DNA from: Prevotella sp.
GTDB lineage: Bacteria; Bacteroidota; Bacteroidia; Bacteroidales; Bacteroidaceae
NCBI GenBank assembly: GCA_017556145.1
Contig: JAFZCU010000154.1
Location: 1-46,506, forward strand
Direction: 5' to 3'
Length of the DNA stretch: 46,506 nt
Shown: in pieces, positions 1-8,810 of the stretch
Position numbering within the stretch: position 1 is the stretch's first letter
Layout of the letters: each line of letters opens with the position of its first letter
Translations under genes and position numbers: made by a program
Notes under the pieces: model-generated
Told to the model about the DNA's origin: nothing
The model's database searches: none
Seen by the model: the letters and a program-made list of their open reading frames with translations, nothing else

Positions 1-595
1 CGGTGCAGACCACACCGATGATGCGCCCTTCGCGATTAATCAGCGGTTTGCTGTAAGAGTAGTTGTACTCCCAGGAGGTGAGCACGCCCACGCCCTCGTC
101 GATATAGGGCTCGTGCCATACCCCCCGCTGCTGTTCTCGGGGCGCCTTGTACCAGTCACGGTCGAAGTATTCGTAGTTGTCCTCCACGATGGTCTTGATA
201 GAGTCGGCCGTCCTGAGCGAATAGGCCGAGAAATAGCGGCCACGCTCCGGAAAGAAGTTAGGCTCCATGGCAATCGTAAAGCCCAGCACCTTGGGATGGT
301 GCTCCAGCATCCGGCGCGAATAGGCCAGCAGCGAGTCGGGCTCCAGATGCGCCAGGATGATGGGGTCCATGCTGGAGGTGCGCACCTCCACGCTGTCCAT
401 GATGGCCGATATGCGTTGTACCGTGGTGTCCAGCACCTGCGTGGCATAGCTGATGGCTTCGTGCTTGACGTACTTCCTGGTCTGATAGAACACGATGCTG
501 AGGAACACGCCGAAGAGCATGAAGACGATGACCAGAATCCGAAGACCCAGGCGCAAGGACAGATGCCGACGGATATAGCTGACGAACGACTTCAT
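1..595 (-). CDS. Cache-domain membrane signalling protein (partial, C-terminus outside window)
   Basis: The frame is open from an ATG at 595 to the window edge. It begins MKSFVSYIRRHLSLRLGLRI, followed by one hydrophobic segment (about residues 16-37) and an extracytoplasmic region with sensor-like features (FTIAMEPNFF, DRDWYKAP, GVLTSWEYNYS, IGVVCT). These features fit dCache/PDC sensor domains, which bind small ligands outside the inner membrane. The effector (histidine kinase, SpoIIE-type phosphatase or other) is cut off. The start ATG overlaps the stop of the upstream HAMP gene by four bases (ATGA), so the two are translationally coupled and probably form one signalling unit. The cache assignment is inferred from pattern; the membrane topology is seen directly. 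Confidence 0.75.
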   Translation of the reverse strand, partial: MKSFVSYIRRHLSLRLGLRILVIVFMLFGVFLSIVFYQTRKYVKHEAISYATQVLDTTVQRISAIMDSVEVRTSSMDPIILAHLEPDSLLAYSRRMLEHHPKVLGFTIAMEPNFFPERGRYFSAYSLRTADSIKTIVEDNYEYFDRDWYKAPREQQRGVWHEPYIDEGVGVLTSWEYNYSYSKPLINREGRIIGVVCT

Positions 596-1221
596 GTGGC
601 ACTAAGCATTTTGTCGAGGAGCATGGTGACGGTCTCGGTCTCGTTCAGAATCTGGATCTGAATCTTCACCAGTTCCGCCCTCGAGAGGGTTTCACAGTCA
701 TTGCAGAGGGTCTCCGTCTGCGCGGCAATCGCATCGATGCTGCGGGTCATCTGGTCGGTCATATTGCTCAGAAAGCGCTCCTTCACGCTGCCAGCCGCCT
801 GCGCCTGCTCGTAGGCCGCCTGCAGCTGCTCGTTCTGCGCGCTGAGCGTCTCGCGCTTCAGCTGCATGTCGGAGATGTAGTCGGCCAGCGAACGCTGCAT
901 CGTCACAAAGCTGTTCTGCAGTTGGGCTATCTCGTCCTTATGGCCGCTGTCGGGCACCGTCTCGTCGAGATGTCCCTCGGCGATGCGCTGTGCCGAGTCG
1001 GCCAACAGTTTCAGGGGGCGCAGATGTCGGGCAACGACATACCTGCAGACCAGCACCAGCACCAGCAGATAGATGACGGCCGCTGTCACCGAGAAGACGG
1101 GCAGATCGTAATATCGCGTACTTAAATAGACTATCACAAAGACGGCCGCTGAACAACCTCCCACCCAAAGCATGATCTGAGTGGTGAGCGAGTCGGCGAT
1201 AGAAGAGAATCGTCTCATCAT
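592..1221 (-). CDS. HAMP-domain membrane signalling protein
   Basis: 209 aa. Two hydrophobic stretches near the N-terminus (about residues 15-33 and 42-62) are followed by a HAMP-like linker (RHLRPLKLLADSAQRIAEGH... DEIAQLQNSF) and a long coiled coil to the C-terminus. No kinase, receiver or methyl-accepting domain follows, so the output probably passes through the partner protein encoded by the overlapping downstream gene. I start at the ATG at 1221; a longer frame needs a TTG. The likely role is a membrane relay or accessory subunit of a sensor complex. It could equally be a truncated histidine kinase N-terminus. Confidence 0.7.
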   Translation of the reverse strand: MMRRFSSIADSLTTQIMLWVGGCSAAVFVIVYLSTRYYDLPVFSVTAAVIYLLVLVLVCRYVVARHLRPLKLLADSAQRIAEGHLDETVPDSGHKDEIAQLQNSFVTMQRSLADYISDMQLKRETLSAQNEQLQAAYEQAQAAGSVKERFLSNMTDQMTRSIDAIAAQTETLCNDCETLSRAELVKIQIQILNETETVTMLLDKMLSAT

Positions 1222-1255
1222 AGGCAAGCAGATGTCGTTTATAGTCTATTTTGCT

Positions 1256-1264
1256 GCAAAGATA
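1256..1264 (-). promoter_or_regulatory. Bacteroidetes -7 box for the HAMP/cache operon
   Basis: On the minus strand this reads TATCTTTGC, 35 bases before the ATG at 1221. No clear TTTG is seen at the usual 19-20 base spacing. Confidence 0.5.
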
Positions 1265-1327
1265 AGCAAATTTTCCGGCTTTCGAAGCTTTCTCAAAAAA
1301 ATTTTTCAGATTTCGTGTAGTTTTTCG

Positions 1328-1335
1328 TATCTTTG
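1328..1335 (+). promoter_or_regulatory. Bacteroidetes -7 box for the ECF sigma operon
   Basis: TATCTTTG lies 40 bases before the ATG at 1375. It overlaps any start upstream of 1340, which argues against the longer reading frame. Confidence 0.55.
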
Positions 1336-1374
1336 TCGCGTCTAATGGGCAAAAGATTTAAAAACAGAACGACA

Positions 1375-1857
1375 ATGACGACATTAGAACGACAGTTTGC
1401 GCAAACCGTAGCCGAGCACAAGAGCACCATCTACACCGTGTGCTACATGTTCTCGCAGGATGCCGACGAAGTCAACGACCTGTTCCAGGAGGTACTAGTC
1501 AATCTTTGGAAAGGCTTCGAAAGCTTCGAGCATCGCAGCGACATCCGGACGTGGATCTATCGCGTCGCCCTTAACACCTGTATCTCTATTGACAGGAAAA
1601 AGAAGCGACGCTCCTCCGAAGTCCGCCTGACGATGGACATCAACCTCTTTGAAGACCGCGACGAGGACACCAAGCAAGTGGATATGCTCCACAAGCGCAT
1701 CTCCAAGTTGCAACCCTTCGACAGGGCCATCGTCCTGCTCTGGCTCGAAAACCTATCGTACGAGGAAATCGGGCAGATCGTCGGCATTAGCACTAAAAAC
1801 GTCAGTGTCCGTCTGTTCAGAATCCGCGAACAGTTAAAACAAATGTCTAACGATTAA
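1375..1857 (+). CDS. ECF-type RNA polymerase sigma factor
   Basis: 160 aa, the usual size for an ECF (sigma-24-like) factor. Region 2 is visible around residues 10-70: YTVCYMFSQDADEVNDLFQEV, then IRTWIYRVALNTCISIDRKKKR, which contacts the -10 element and core polymerase. Region 4 is near the C-terminus (LSYEEIGQIVGISTKNVSVRLFRIREQLK), a helix-turn-helix for the -35. The start at 1375 (MTTLERQF) is chosen because the promoter -7 box would overlap an earlier start; an ATG at 1345 is the alternative. It lies 14 bases before a four-helix membrane protein that may act as its anti-sigma partner or target. The family assignment is strong; the regulon is unknown. Confidence 0.93.
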   Translation: MTTLERQFAQTVAEHKSTIYTVCYMFSQDADEVNDLFQEVLVNLWKGFESFEHRSDIRTWIYRVALNTCISIDRKKKRRSSEVRLTMDINLFEDRDEDTKQVDMLHKRISKLQPFDRAIVLLWLENLSYEEIGQIVGISTKNVSVRLFRIREQLKQMSND

Positions 1858-1871
1858 AAAACTTACCCATT

Positions 1872-2459
1872 ATGAACAACGAAAATTTCGAATTAGAGAA
1901 TATGCGTGAGCAGATGGCTACGCTGAAGAAGAAACTGGACCAGCAGCAGATAGTGAACGACCGCTTGATCCGCCACTCGATGGAAAAGACCGCCGGCAAA
2001 ATCAGTCGCAGGTATTATGTCATCATGGGCCTCTGCGTGCTGATGATTCCATACACCTACTGGGCATTGGTGAGACTGAACAATTTCTCCATTTACTTCT
2101 GGATTTACACTTGCTTCGTGATGCTGGTTTGCCTGGGTGCCACTTATTATAACTGCAGAAACCTAAATATAGACATGATGGACAACAGCCTCGTGGACGT
2201 CCGCCGCTATATAGCCCGCGCCAAGAAGTTCGACGCAAACTGGCTCTTCGTCGGCATCCCCCTCGTAATAGTCTTCCTTGGATGGTTTTTGTACGAGTCG
2301 TACCACCTTCATAATGATGCCCTTTTCAACGGCCTCCTCTGGGGCGGATGCATCGGCGCTATCGTTGGAACCGTTGCAGGATTATCCCTCCACTTCAAGA
2401 CCCAGCGCCAGTATCAGGACATCATCGACCAGATCGAAGACCTCACCGCTGGCGAATAA
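1872..2459 (+). CDS. Membrane protein linked to the ECF sigma factor
   Basis: 195 aa. An N-terminal coiled coil (about residues 5-45, MREQMATLKKKLDQQQ) precedes four hydrophobic segments in two pairs (roughly 50-68, 75-92, 123-141, 152-170) and a short acidic cytoplasmic tail. No anti-sigma zinc motif (HxxxCxxC) is present, so a classical ZAS anti-sigma is not supported. The 14-base gap to the sigma gene and the shared terminator put both in one transcript. I do not recognise a named family. An anti-sigma-like role is inferred from position only. Confidence 0.8.
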   Translation: MNNENFELENMREQMATLKKKLDQQQIVNDRLIRHSMEKTAGKISRRYYVIMGLCVLMIPYTYWALVRLNNFSIYFWIYTCFVMLVCLGATYYNCRNLNIDMMDNSLVDVRRYIARAKKFDANWLFVGIPLVIVFLGWFLYESYHLHNDALFNGLLWGGCIGAIVGTVAGLSLHFKTQRQYQDIIDQIEDLTAGE

Positions 2460-2476
2460 CATACATATTACCAACG

Positions 2477-2520
2477 AAAACGGATCCGGTGAGTTGCCCA
2501 TCGGATCCGTTTCTGTTTTT
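2477..2520. terminator. Bidirectional intrinsic terminator
   Basis: An 11-bp perfect stem, AAACGGATCCG with CGGATCCGTTT, encloses a 13-base loop and is followed by CTGTTTTT. A-rich sequence precedes it, so it can serve the plus-strand ECF operon and the convergent TonB receptor gene, whose stop codon it touches. Confidence 0.8.
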
Positions 2521-4915
2521 AGAATTCTACTCTGTAAGCTATATTCGGGAACGTCAGCGACGTGAACTTGTCGACAATCTCGTGGGTTTTCAAATCGAAG
2601 GTCTGACCTTGGAACGTGCGCATCTGTAGATATTCGAGAATGAAGTGGTGAGAGGTATGCTTCTTGTTGATGGTGTATTTCACAGAGAAAGCATAGCCCA
2701 CATTCATACCTTTCTGTTCAGAATAGGGGTCAGCGCCGTCAACCTCAGGAATCGACTTGTCTGGTCGCTTCATGATATCCTCGAAGGTTGTGCCAGCAGG
2801 AATAGGTGTATAGCGGTCGCCACCCATCAGCGTGAGACGGCCATTGATGCCAAACACATTCTTGCGGGCCTTGCCTACCATCCATTCCTTACCACCCAGG
2901 ATGTTCGTGATGTAGCCGCGATCGTGGCGTGAGTGATGCCATTCGCCTTGGGCATCGCGATACTCAGACTTGAATAAGGTGGCTGTGAGCATACCGTAGA
3001 AGCCGTCTTTCAGATAGCGTTCCAGTGTGAGGTCGATGCCATAGTTACGGCCAGCCCCCTCGTTTACCAATGCACGATCCTGGAAGAAGTTGCGGTGATT
3101 TAAGATAGAATAGGTTGTTCCTTTCTCCACAGGCACGTCGAAAAGCCACTGCCAGTAGGGCTCTATCTTCAGCATGGCATTCTCGCCCAGGCGCTGGGCA
3201 AACGAGGCTGAAATATGGTGCGAACGCGTGAGGCCGAGATCCTTATTGGGATTGCCATTCGCTGCCGTTACAAAATAGGTGTCTGTCGACTCCTTGCGAC
3301 TGTTCAGGGCATAGGCCAGCGAGAGGGTGCTCGACGATGAGGTCTTATACTGCACGCTGACACGCGGCTCCACAAGCCACTGGTTGTTCAGGTTGAACCA
3401 CATCACATTGACACCAGCCACAGCAGAGAGTCTGTTGCTGAGGGCCACCTTATGATTGGTGTAGAGGCGCGTCAGGCCCGTGTTGCCTTCCGACTCATAG
3501 ACGCGATACAGCGGACCACCCGTTTCATGAATCCAGTCGAGCCACGTGTTGAAGTCGAGGTGCTGATGTTCAAAGCCGTTCTGCATGGTATAGCGCGACG
3601 AGAACTTATGCTGGTGCTGCGTACTGATAATTACATTCCACTGTGCGTTGCGTCCGTCCATACCAGGTGTCTGCGTCATCTGCTCGTCATAGTTGTTGAC
3701 ACCAAGTTTTCTGTAGGCACCCGTAAAGGCCACGCTGGAGTGGAGGGTACCACCCGACTTGAAGCGGTAGTTATGAGTAAGTCCCACAGCGCAGTTCCGC
3801 TGGCGTGACCACGAATCATTCGAATCCCACAGCGTCTCCCAATCCGACACGTCAGGCACCTCATTTTCATAGTTGTCAATCAGGCCTGTAAACCACAAGG
3901 CGAAGGTACCAGCTTTCTTGGTGGGCATGTTCAGCTTGAAGCTCAAATCCTGATAGTCGAGCGTTTCTTTTTCCATATTGATGGCATGCAGTTTCTTGGC
4001 GATTTCAAGGAAGCTGTAGCGATAGTTCACAAGGTACGATGCCTTTGTATTCTTCCCCAATGGCCCCTCAGAAGCAAAGTCCACACCTAAGGTTCCCACC
4101 TGAACGGCATGCTCGTATTTGGTGTTATTACCCACGCGCATCTTCATGTCGAAGGCGCCTGAGAGGGCATTGCCAAACTCTGCCGGCATGGCGCCTGTGA
4201 GGAAGTCGCTATTGGCCAGTACGGTGCCGTTGAGCGAGGTAAAGACACCACCGCCGGCCTCTGTGATCTCTGCGAAGTGGTTGGGATTGTTCACCTCGAC
4301 ACCCTCTACGCGCCACTGCAACATCTGGGGCGAGTTGCCGTGAATCGAGATGCCGTTGGTGGCACCGCCAGTAGCCACACCGGCAAACATCGAAGCCGTA
4401 CGGGCAGGGTCGGCCATACCGCCGGCATAACGGGTAGCCTCCTCCACACTGAACATACGGGCGCCTACCTGTGCCATTTCATTCAGCGGCTGCTGTTTGT
4501 TCACACGGGGCTTAATCACCACCTCGCCCAATTCCGAGATGCTCTCACGCATACGCAGGTTCAACACCAATTCCTTGCCCGACGATACCAACTGCTCCTT
4601 CAGCAGCACGGGCTCATAGCCGATATAGCTCGCACGGACGGAGTGACGCCCTACGGGTACATTGTTTATCACGAAGTTACCATCGATATCCGAGACGGTG
4701 GCCATCGTGGTGCCGGCCAATTGGTTCTTACCATCGTCTTCTACAGTGATTGTTACGCCAATCATCGGCTCGCCAGAAGCCACGTCGCAGACTTGTCCGC
4801 GGACGGTCTGAGTGGTCTGGTTCATCTGGTTTACGGTCTCATCTTGTGCCCTCATCTTCGAGGGGAAAGGAAGCAGCAACATGGTCATTGCTGCTCCTAA
4901 AAACAATCTTTTCAT
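2519..4915 (-). CDS. TonB-dependent outer-membrane receptor with carboxypeptidase-regulatory-like N-domain
   Basis: 798 aa from the ATG at 4915. A signal peptide (MKRLFLGAAMTMLLLPFPSK) leads into a CarbopepD_reg-like beta domain (about residues 35-125: VRGQVCDVASGEPMIGVTITV... DIDGNFVINNVPVGRHSVRASYIGYEP). A plug domain and a long beta-barrel with alternating aromatic strands ending in YRVEF follow. The aromatic C-terminus suits BAM recognition. It imports an unknown ligand using TonB energy. No SusD neighbour is present, so this is a stand-alone receptor rather than a SusC. A longer frame reaching 5086 contains the promoter and terminator and is rejected. Confidence 0.92.
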   Translation of the reverse strand: MKRLFLGAAMTMLLLPFPSKMRAQDETVNQMNQTTQTVRGQVCDVASGEPMIGVTITVEDDGKNQLAGTTMATVSDIDGNFVINNVPVGRHSVRASYIGYEPVLLKEQLVSSGKELVLNLRMRESISELGEVVIKPRVNKQQPLNEMAQVGARMFSVEEATRYAGGMADPARTASMFAGVATGGATNGISIHGNSPQMLQWRVEGVEVNNPNHFAEITEAGGGVFTSLNGTVLANSDFLTGAMPAEFGNALSGAFDMKMRVGNNTKYEHAVQVGTLGVDFASEGPLGKNTKASYLVNYRYSFLEIAKKLHAINMEKETLDYQDLSFKLNMPTKKAGTFALWFTGLIDNYENEVPDVSDWETLWDSNDSWSRQRNCAVGLTHNYRFKSGGTLHSSVAFTGAYRKLGVNNYDEQMTQTPGMDGRNAQWNVIISTQHQHKFSSRYTMQNGFEHQHLDFNTWLDWIHETGGPLYRVYESEGNTGLTRLYTNHKVALSNRLSAVAGVNVMWFNLNNQWLVEPRVSVQYKTSSSSTLSLAYALNSRKESTDTYFVTAANGNPNKDLGLTRSHHISASFAQRLGENAMLKIEPYWQWLFDVPVEKGTTYSILNHRNFFQDRALVNEGAGRNYGIDLTLERYLKDGFYGMLTATLFKSEYRDAQGEWHHSRHDRGYITNILGGKEWMVGKARKNVFGINGRLTLMGGDRYTPIPAGTTFEDIMKRPDKSIPEVDGADPYSEQKGMNVGYAFSVKYTINKKHTSHHFILEYLQMRTFQGQTFDLKTHEIVDKFTSLTFPNIAYRVEF

Positions 4916-4961
4916 CTTAAAACTATAATACCTTAAATTTAGTCTTCGTCTATTTGACGCT

Positions 4962-4994
4962 GCAAAAGTACAAAAAGTTGCAGGTACCAGCAAA
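4962..4994 (-). promoter_or_regulatory. Promoter of the TonB receptor gene
   Basis: On the minus strand TTTG (4994-4991), 20 bases, then TACTTTTGC (4970-4962), about 47 bases before the ATG. Both boxes and the spacing match the Bacteroidetes consensus. Confidence 0.7.
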
Positions 4995-5046
4995 TTTCTG
5001 GGATAAACAGCATGAATCTGTGATGAATGGCCGTTATGAAATTCAT

Positions 5047-5080
5047 AAAGGGTTGCAATCCTCACGGATTGCAACCCTTT
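5047..5080 (-). terminator. Intrinsic terminator downstream of the FadL gene
   Basis: A 15-bp perfect stem (AAAGGGTTGCAATCC with its complement) encloses a four-base loop, 22 bases beyond the FadL-family stop codon. It ends in a short T-run and is symmetrical, so it also insulates the TonB receptor promoter. Confidence 0.8.
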
Positions 5081-5101
5081 ATTCATACCCTTCGAAAAAA
5101 T

Positions 5102-6430
5102 TCAGAACTTATAGTCGATACCTAAGCCCACCACATAGTTGGTGCGGCTATAGGTCTCTGTGCCGTATGCGGCCTGCTTGTCGTAGTCGCTGTAGAGGCT
5201 GGTGAAGAAACCTGCATTGAGGCGAACTTTCTCAGTGACGTTCCATGCACCGCCCAGTCCTACAGAGTAGCTGTCGCAGGCGAACGAGGTGTTCTGCTGA
5301 TAGCCGTCGGAGAGGCCGTAGTCCGTACGTTGTCCGCCACAGCTGATTGTGAACTTGTCGTTGATATCGTATTCAACACCAGCCACAATTTCATGGGTGC
5401 CGTGGGTGAGTTCATCCTGACGGTTGTTGGCCATCTTGGCATTCTTGTCATCAAAGAAATGGTACTCCAACGTAGCGCGCAGTTTCGGGGTAATCTCATA
5501 GCCGGCAGCCACAGAGAGCAGTGCTGGCATATCGTAACGCGTGCGGACACCATCCTGATAAGGGGCGGTATAGGCACCGAGCTGTTGCTGCAAACCAGCC
5601 AGCTTAGTCTGAGCACCTTGAGGATCAGCAGCCATCAGCGCTCCAACGGTAGCTGTGCCCAATCCTGCATCCAGAATATTGGTGTCGTTCTTGGGATTCA
5701 CCTTCGTGCGGAACTCATAGCGGGCCGTGAGGGTGAGGGGTCCTTGATGGTAGTTGACACTTACCAATGGTGTGAAGCCCCATCCTTTCTGATCGACATC
5801 GAGCAGAAGCTTGGCAACCTCACCCAGCTGGGGATGATCAACAGCTTTCACGTGGCCACGATAATAGCCGTCGTAGTAGTTGGCACGGATACCGACAGCT
5901 GCTGAGAGGCAGTCAATCAGTTTATAAGTGAAGTTAATCTGTCCACCGTAGATATACTGCTTGCCTTTCATCTCAGAGTCAAGGGTGTACTGGTTGGGGG
6001 TGATGCCATTGCTGGCGAGCATGCTGGAGAGCAGTACGTTGAACATGGGAACACCCTGCTTGTATTCCACAAAACCACCACTACCCACGATGCCGATCAT
6101 GGTAGAGAGAGCCCAACGGTCTTGCTTGTAAGATGCGAAGAGGGCCGGTACGATAGGGGCAGAGGCCTTACCTTCATACTTCGTATCGTTGAAGGTAATA
6201 TCGCGGTTCTGCCAAGGCTTCTGGAAGTTGAGCGAGAGTTGGAAACCTTCATGTCCCCACGCCAGTCCGGCTGGGTTCGAGTAGGCCGCATCGATGTCAA
6301 ACGATGCACCACGCGCCATCATACGATCGAAAGCGATATGATAGTTTGTGTTGGTCATCAGACCACCGGCATAGCTTGCGCTGAAGGCACCAAGTGCCAG
6401 CAGGGTCAAAGTCAAAATCTTCTTTCTCAT
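5102..6430 (-). CDS. OmpP1/FadL-family outer-membrane transporter
   Basis: 442 aa with a signal peptide (MRKKILTLTLLALGAFSASYA). A FadL-like N-terminus follows (GGLMTNTNYHIAFDRMMARGASFDIDAAYSNPAGLAW), including the NPA motif of the hatch region. The barrel strands end in YVVGLGIDYKF with a terminal F. FadL-type proteins let hydrophobic compounds such as long-chain fatty acids diffuse laterally through the outer membrane; the substrate here is unknown. It is monocistronic, with its own promoter (6456-6464) and terminator. Confidence 0.9.
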   Translation of the reverse strand: MRKKILTLTLLALGAFSASYAGGLMTNTNYHIAFDRMMARGASFDIDAAYSNPAGLAWGHEGFQLSLNFQKPWQNRDITFNDTKYEGKASAPIVPALFASYKQDRWALSTMIGIVGSGGFVEYKQGVPMFNVLLSSMLASNGITPNQYTLDSEMKGKQYIYGGQINFTYKLIDCLSAAVGIRANYYDGYYRGHVKAVDHPQLGEVAKLLLDVDQKGWGFTPLVSVNYHQGPLTLTARYEFRTKVNPKNDTNILDAGLGTATVGALMAADPQGAQTKLAGLQQQLGAYTAPYQDGVRTRYDMPALLSVAAGYEITPKLRATLEYHFFDDKNAKMANNRQDELTHGTHEIVAGVEYDINDKFTISCGGQRTDYGLSDGYQQNTSFACDSYSVGLGGAWNVTEKVRLNAGFFTSLYSDYDKQAAYGTETYSRTNYVVGLGIDYKF

Positions 6431-6455
6431 ATATTGATACTTAATGGTTTAGGTT

Positions 6456-6464
6456 GCAAAGGTA
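6456..6464 (-). promoter_or_regulatory. -7 box of the FadL-family gene
   Basis: Minus-strand TACCTTTGC lies 26 bases before the ATG at 6430. The region upstream is T/A-rich without a clear TTTG. Confidence 0.55.
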
Positions 6465-6517
6465 CGAAGATTTTTTCATTTTTTACCTTTTTTCCTTTTA
6501 ATTTTTTAACTTTTTAT

Positions 6518-6526
6518 TATCTTTGC
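6518..6526 (+). promoter_or_regulatory. -7 box of the THUMP-like methyltransferase gene
   Basis: TATCTTTGC lies only 8 bases before the ATG at 6534, implying a very short or leaderless 5' end. Confidence 0.55.
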
Positions 6527-6533
6527 ACTCGAA

Positions 6534-7691
6534 ATGAATCAGGCAACCCTCGATTTTATCCGCGAACATGCTGAGGCCGATGTGCGACGGCTGGCTCTTC
6601 AGGGAACCAAGAACCCTGAGGTGGATCTGACCTTTGCCCTCGAGCAGATAGCAGGTCGGCAGAAGGCGAAAACCAAGCTTCCTTCATGGGCAGCTATCGA
6701 CGGTATTGTCTGGCCTCCTCACCTCTCGATGGAGCAGTGTTCGAGTGAGCAGACGGCCCGATACAAGGCACTTATTGCCGGAAAAGGGGCACTTATCGTG
6801 GATCTGACGGCTGGTTTCGGCGTAGATATGGCATTTATCTCGCAGGGTTTCCAACGGGCCATCCACGTGGAGCGACAAGCCCAGCTTTGCACCATTTCAT
6901 CGGAGAATTACAAGCTTCTTGGGCTGAATCATATCGAGGTGGTCTGTGCCGATGGTGTCGACTATCTGCACCAGCTTGACCATGCCGACCTGATTTATCT
7001 CGACCCTGCCCGACGGGATGATCATGGGGCACGCACCTATGGCATTGCCGATTGCACACCTAATGTCCTCGAGCTTCGTGATGAGTTATTGGCAAAGGCT
7101 GACCGTGTGATGCTGAAGCTCTCGCCCATGCTCGACTGGCGCAAGGCGGTGGAGGATCTGGGCCACGTCAGCGAGGTGCATATCGTTTCTGTGGATAACG
7201 AGTGCAAGGAATTGCTGCTTATTCTTTCGAAGGATGAAAAGTCACTTAGGCTTTTTTGCGTGAACAACGACCAAGTATTCGAGGCGAGTGATCTCACCCA
7301 CGAAACATCTTCCCTCATCCCTCATCCCTCTTCCTTCTTATTCGAGCCCAACGCCTCTATTATGAAAGCGGGTTGTTTCGCAGCGCTGGAGCAGCGGTTT
7401 GGCGTACAGCAGCTCGACAAGAACAGCCACCTGTTTGTGGCCGACCATGATATCAGCGACTTCCCTGGCCGTCGTTTCATCATCGAGAAGACCACCTCGA
7501 TGAATAAGCGTGAACTGAAAGCCGCCCTCGCTGGCATCGGCCGAGCCAACATCACCGTGCGCAACTTCCCCATGTCTGTGGCCGAGTTGAGGAAGCGCCT
7601 GAAGCTGAAAGACGGGGGCGATCTCTACCTCTTCGCCACCACCTTGGCCGACAATCAGCACCAGCTGTTTCTTTGCAGGAAAACAGAATAA
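6534..7691 (+). CDS. THUMP-like-domain class I SAM-dependent methyltransferase
   Basis: 385 aa. A helical N-terminus is followed by a Rossmann methyltransferase core: motif I LIVDLTAGFGVDM (about residues 87-99), acidic IHVERQ, then motif IV DLIYLDPARR, a DPAR variant of the N/DPPY type. The C-terminal third (KRELKAALAGIGRANITVRNFPMSVAELRKRLKLKDGGDLYLFAT) looks like the THUMP-like RNA-binding domain found after such enzymes in Bacteroidetes. RNA is the expected substrate; the exact target is unknown. A 28-base heptamer array (7312-7339) sits inside the frame and encodes a low-complexity loop (SLIPHPSSF). A length change of one unit would shift the frame. Confidence 0.88.
   Translation: MNQATLDFIREHAEADVRRLALQGTKNPEVDLTFALEQIAGRQKAKTKLPSWAAIDGIVWPPHLSMEQCSSEQTARYKALIAGKGALIVDLTAGFGVDMAFISQGFQRAIHVERQAQLCTISSENYKLLGLNHIEVVCADGVDYLHQLDHADLIYLDPARRDDHGARTYGIADCTPNVLELRDELLAKADRVMLKLSPMLDWRKAVEDLGHVSEVHIVSVDNECKELLLILSKDEKSLRLFCVNNDQVFEASDLTHETSSLIPHPSSFLFEPNASIMKAGCFAALEQRFGVQQLDKNSHLFVADHDISDFPGRRFIIEKTTSMNKRELKAALAGIGRANITVRNFPMSVAELRKRLKLKDGGDLYLFATTLADNQHQLFLCRKTE
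7312..7339 (+). repeat. In-frame heptamer array, four units
   Basis: Four consecutive 7-mers: CCCTCAT, CCCTCAT, CCCTCTT, CCTTCTT, wholly inside the methyltransferase gene. A 7-bp period is incompatible with codon phase, so slippage would alter the reading frame. Confidence 0.75.
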
Positions 7692-7724
7692 TACGGGCTC
7701 CCGACTACTTTTCATGCAAAAAGT

Positions 7725-7756
7725 TTGGTCGTTTAAGGAAATCTACGTACCTTTGC
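7725..7756 (+). promoter_or_regulatory. Promoter of ruvB
   Basis: TTTG (7725-7728), 19 bases, then TACCTTTGC (7748-7756), 17 bases before the ATG. Confidence 0.75.
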
Positions 7757-7772
7757 AAGGTTGATTCCAAAT

Positions 7773-8810
7773 ATGATCGACGAGGATTTCGACATACGCG
7801 AGGAACGCTATTCGCAAGGCGAAAAGGACTTTGAGAATGCGCTGCGACCGCTGGCCTTTAAGGATTTCAGCGGCCAGAAGAAGGTTGTGGAGAATCTGGA
7901 GGTCTTCGTCGAGGCAGCCAAATACCGTGGCGAACCTCTCGACCACACACTGTTGCACGGCCCTCCAGGACTGGGAAAGACCACGTTGTCGAATATCATC
8001 GCCAACGAGCTGGGTGTAGGCTTTAAGATTACCTCCGGCCCCGTGCTCGACAAGCCTGGCGACTTGGCGGGCATCCTCACTTCGCTGGAGAAGAATGATG
8101 TGTTGTTTATCGACGAGATTCACCGCCTGTCGCCTGTGGTCGAGGAATATCTCTATTCGGCAATGGAGGACTATCGTATCGACATCATGATCGACAAAGG
8201 CCCCTCTGCCCGTTCGATACAGATTGATTTGAATCCGTTTACCCTCGTAGGCGCCACCACCCGCAGCGGTCTGCTGACTGCGCCATTAAGAGCCCGTTTC
8301 GGCATCAACATGCATTTGGAGTATTATGAGCCTGAGACGCTGCAACAGATTGTGGAGCGTTCAGCCAATATTCTGGGTGTGCCCATCACGGAGGATGCTG
8401 CGTTAGAAATAGCAGGGCGGAGCAGAGGCACGCCCCGTATTGCCAATGCCTTGTTGCGTCGTGTGCGTGATTTCGCCCAAGTGAAGGGCAACGGCAAGAT
8501 TGACACGAAGATCACGCGTATTGCTCTCACGGCCCTGAATATCGACCAGTACGGCCTCGATGAGATTGACAACAAGATCCTGCTCACCATCATCGACAAG
8601 TTCAAGGGCGGGCCTGTGGGTATCACCACCATCGCCACCGCCGTTGGTGAGGATGCAGGCACCGTTGAAGAGGTCTACGAGCCCTTCCTCATTATGGAAG
8701 GCTTCATCAAGCGTACCCCTCGCGGCCGTATGGTGACCGAACTGGCTTACAAGCACTTCGGCCGCAACCCCTACGGCGGCAACATCATGGAGCCCAATCT
8801 CTTTGATTGA
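7773..8810 (+). CDS. ruvB: Holliday junction branch-migration ATPase RuvB
   Basis: 345 aa, the normal length. An AAA+ core carries Walker [11 protein letters not shown] (about residues 60-69), Walker [11 protein letters not shown], sensor [19 protein letters not shown] with the arginine finger region, and a C-terminal winged helix ([21 protein letters not shown]) that binds DNA. RuvB hexamers drive branch migration of Holliday junctions with RuvA and RuvC, which are not in this window. The ATG at 7773 follows the promoter; a TTG 12 bases earlier is less likely. The 3' end overlaps the convergent helicase gene by 26 bases. Confidence 0.98.
   Translation: MIDEDFDIREERYSQGEKDFENALRPLAFKDFSGQKKVVENLEVFVEAAKYRGEPLDHTLLHGPPGLGKTTLSNIIANELGVGFKITSGPVLDKPGDLAGILTSLEKNDVLFIDEIHRLSPVVEEYLYSAMEDYRIDIMIDKGPSARSIQIDLNPFTLVGATTRSGLLTAPLRARFGINMHLEYYEPETLQQIVERSANILGVPITEDAALEIAGRSRGTPRIANALLRRVRDFAQVKGNGKIDTKITRIALTALNIDQYGLDEIDNKILLTIIDKFKGGPVGITTIATAVGEDAGTVEEVYEPFLIMEGFIKRTPRGRMVTELAYKHFGRNPYGGNIMEPNLFD

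Noticed and set aside
4916-5086. N-terminal extension of the TonB receptor
   Set aside because: It spans the terminator of the neighbouring gene and the promoter boxes; the signal peptide begins at 4915.
6470-6520. T-rich tract as another heptamer array
   Set aside because: TTTTTN runs are irregular; no consistent 7-bp unit.
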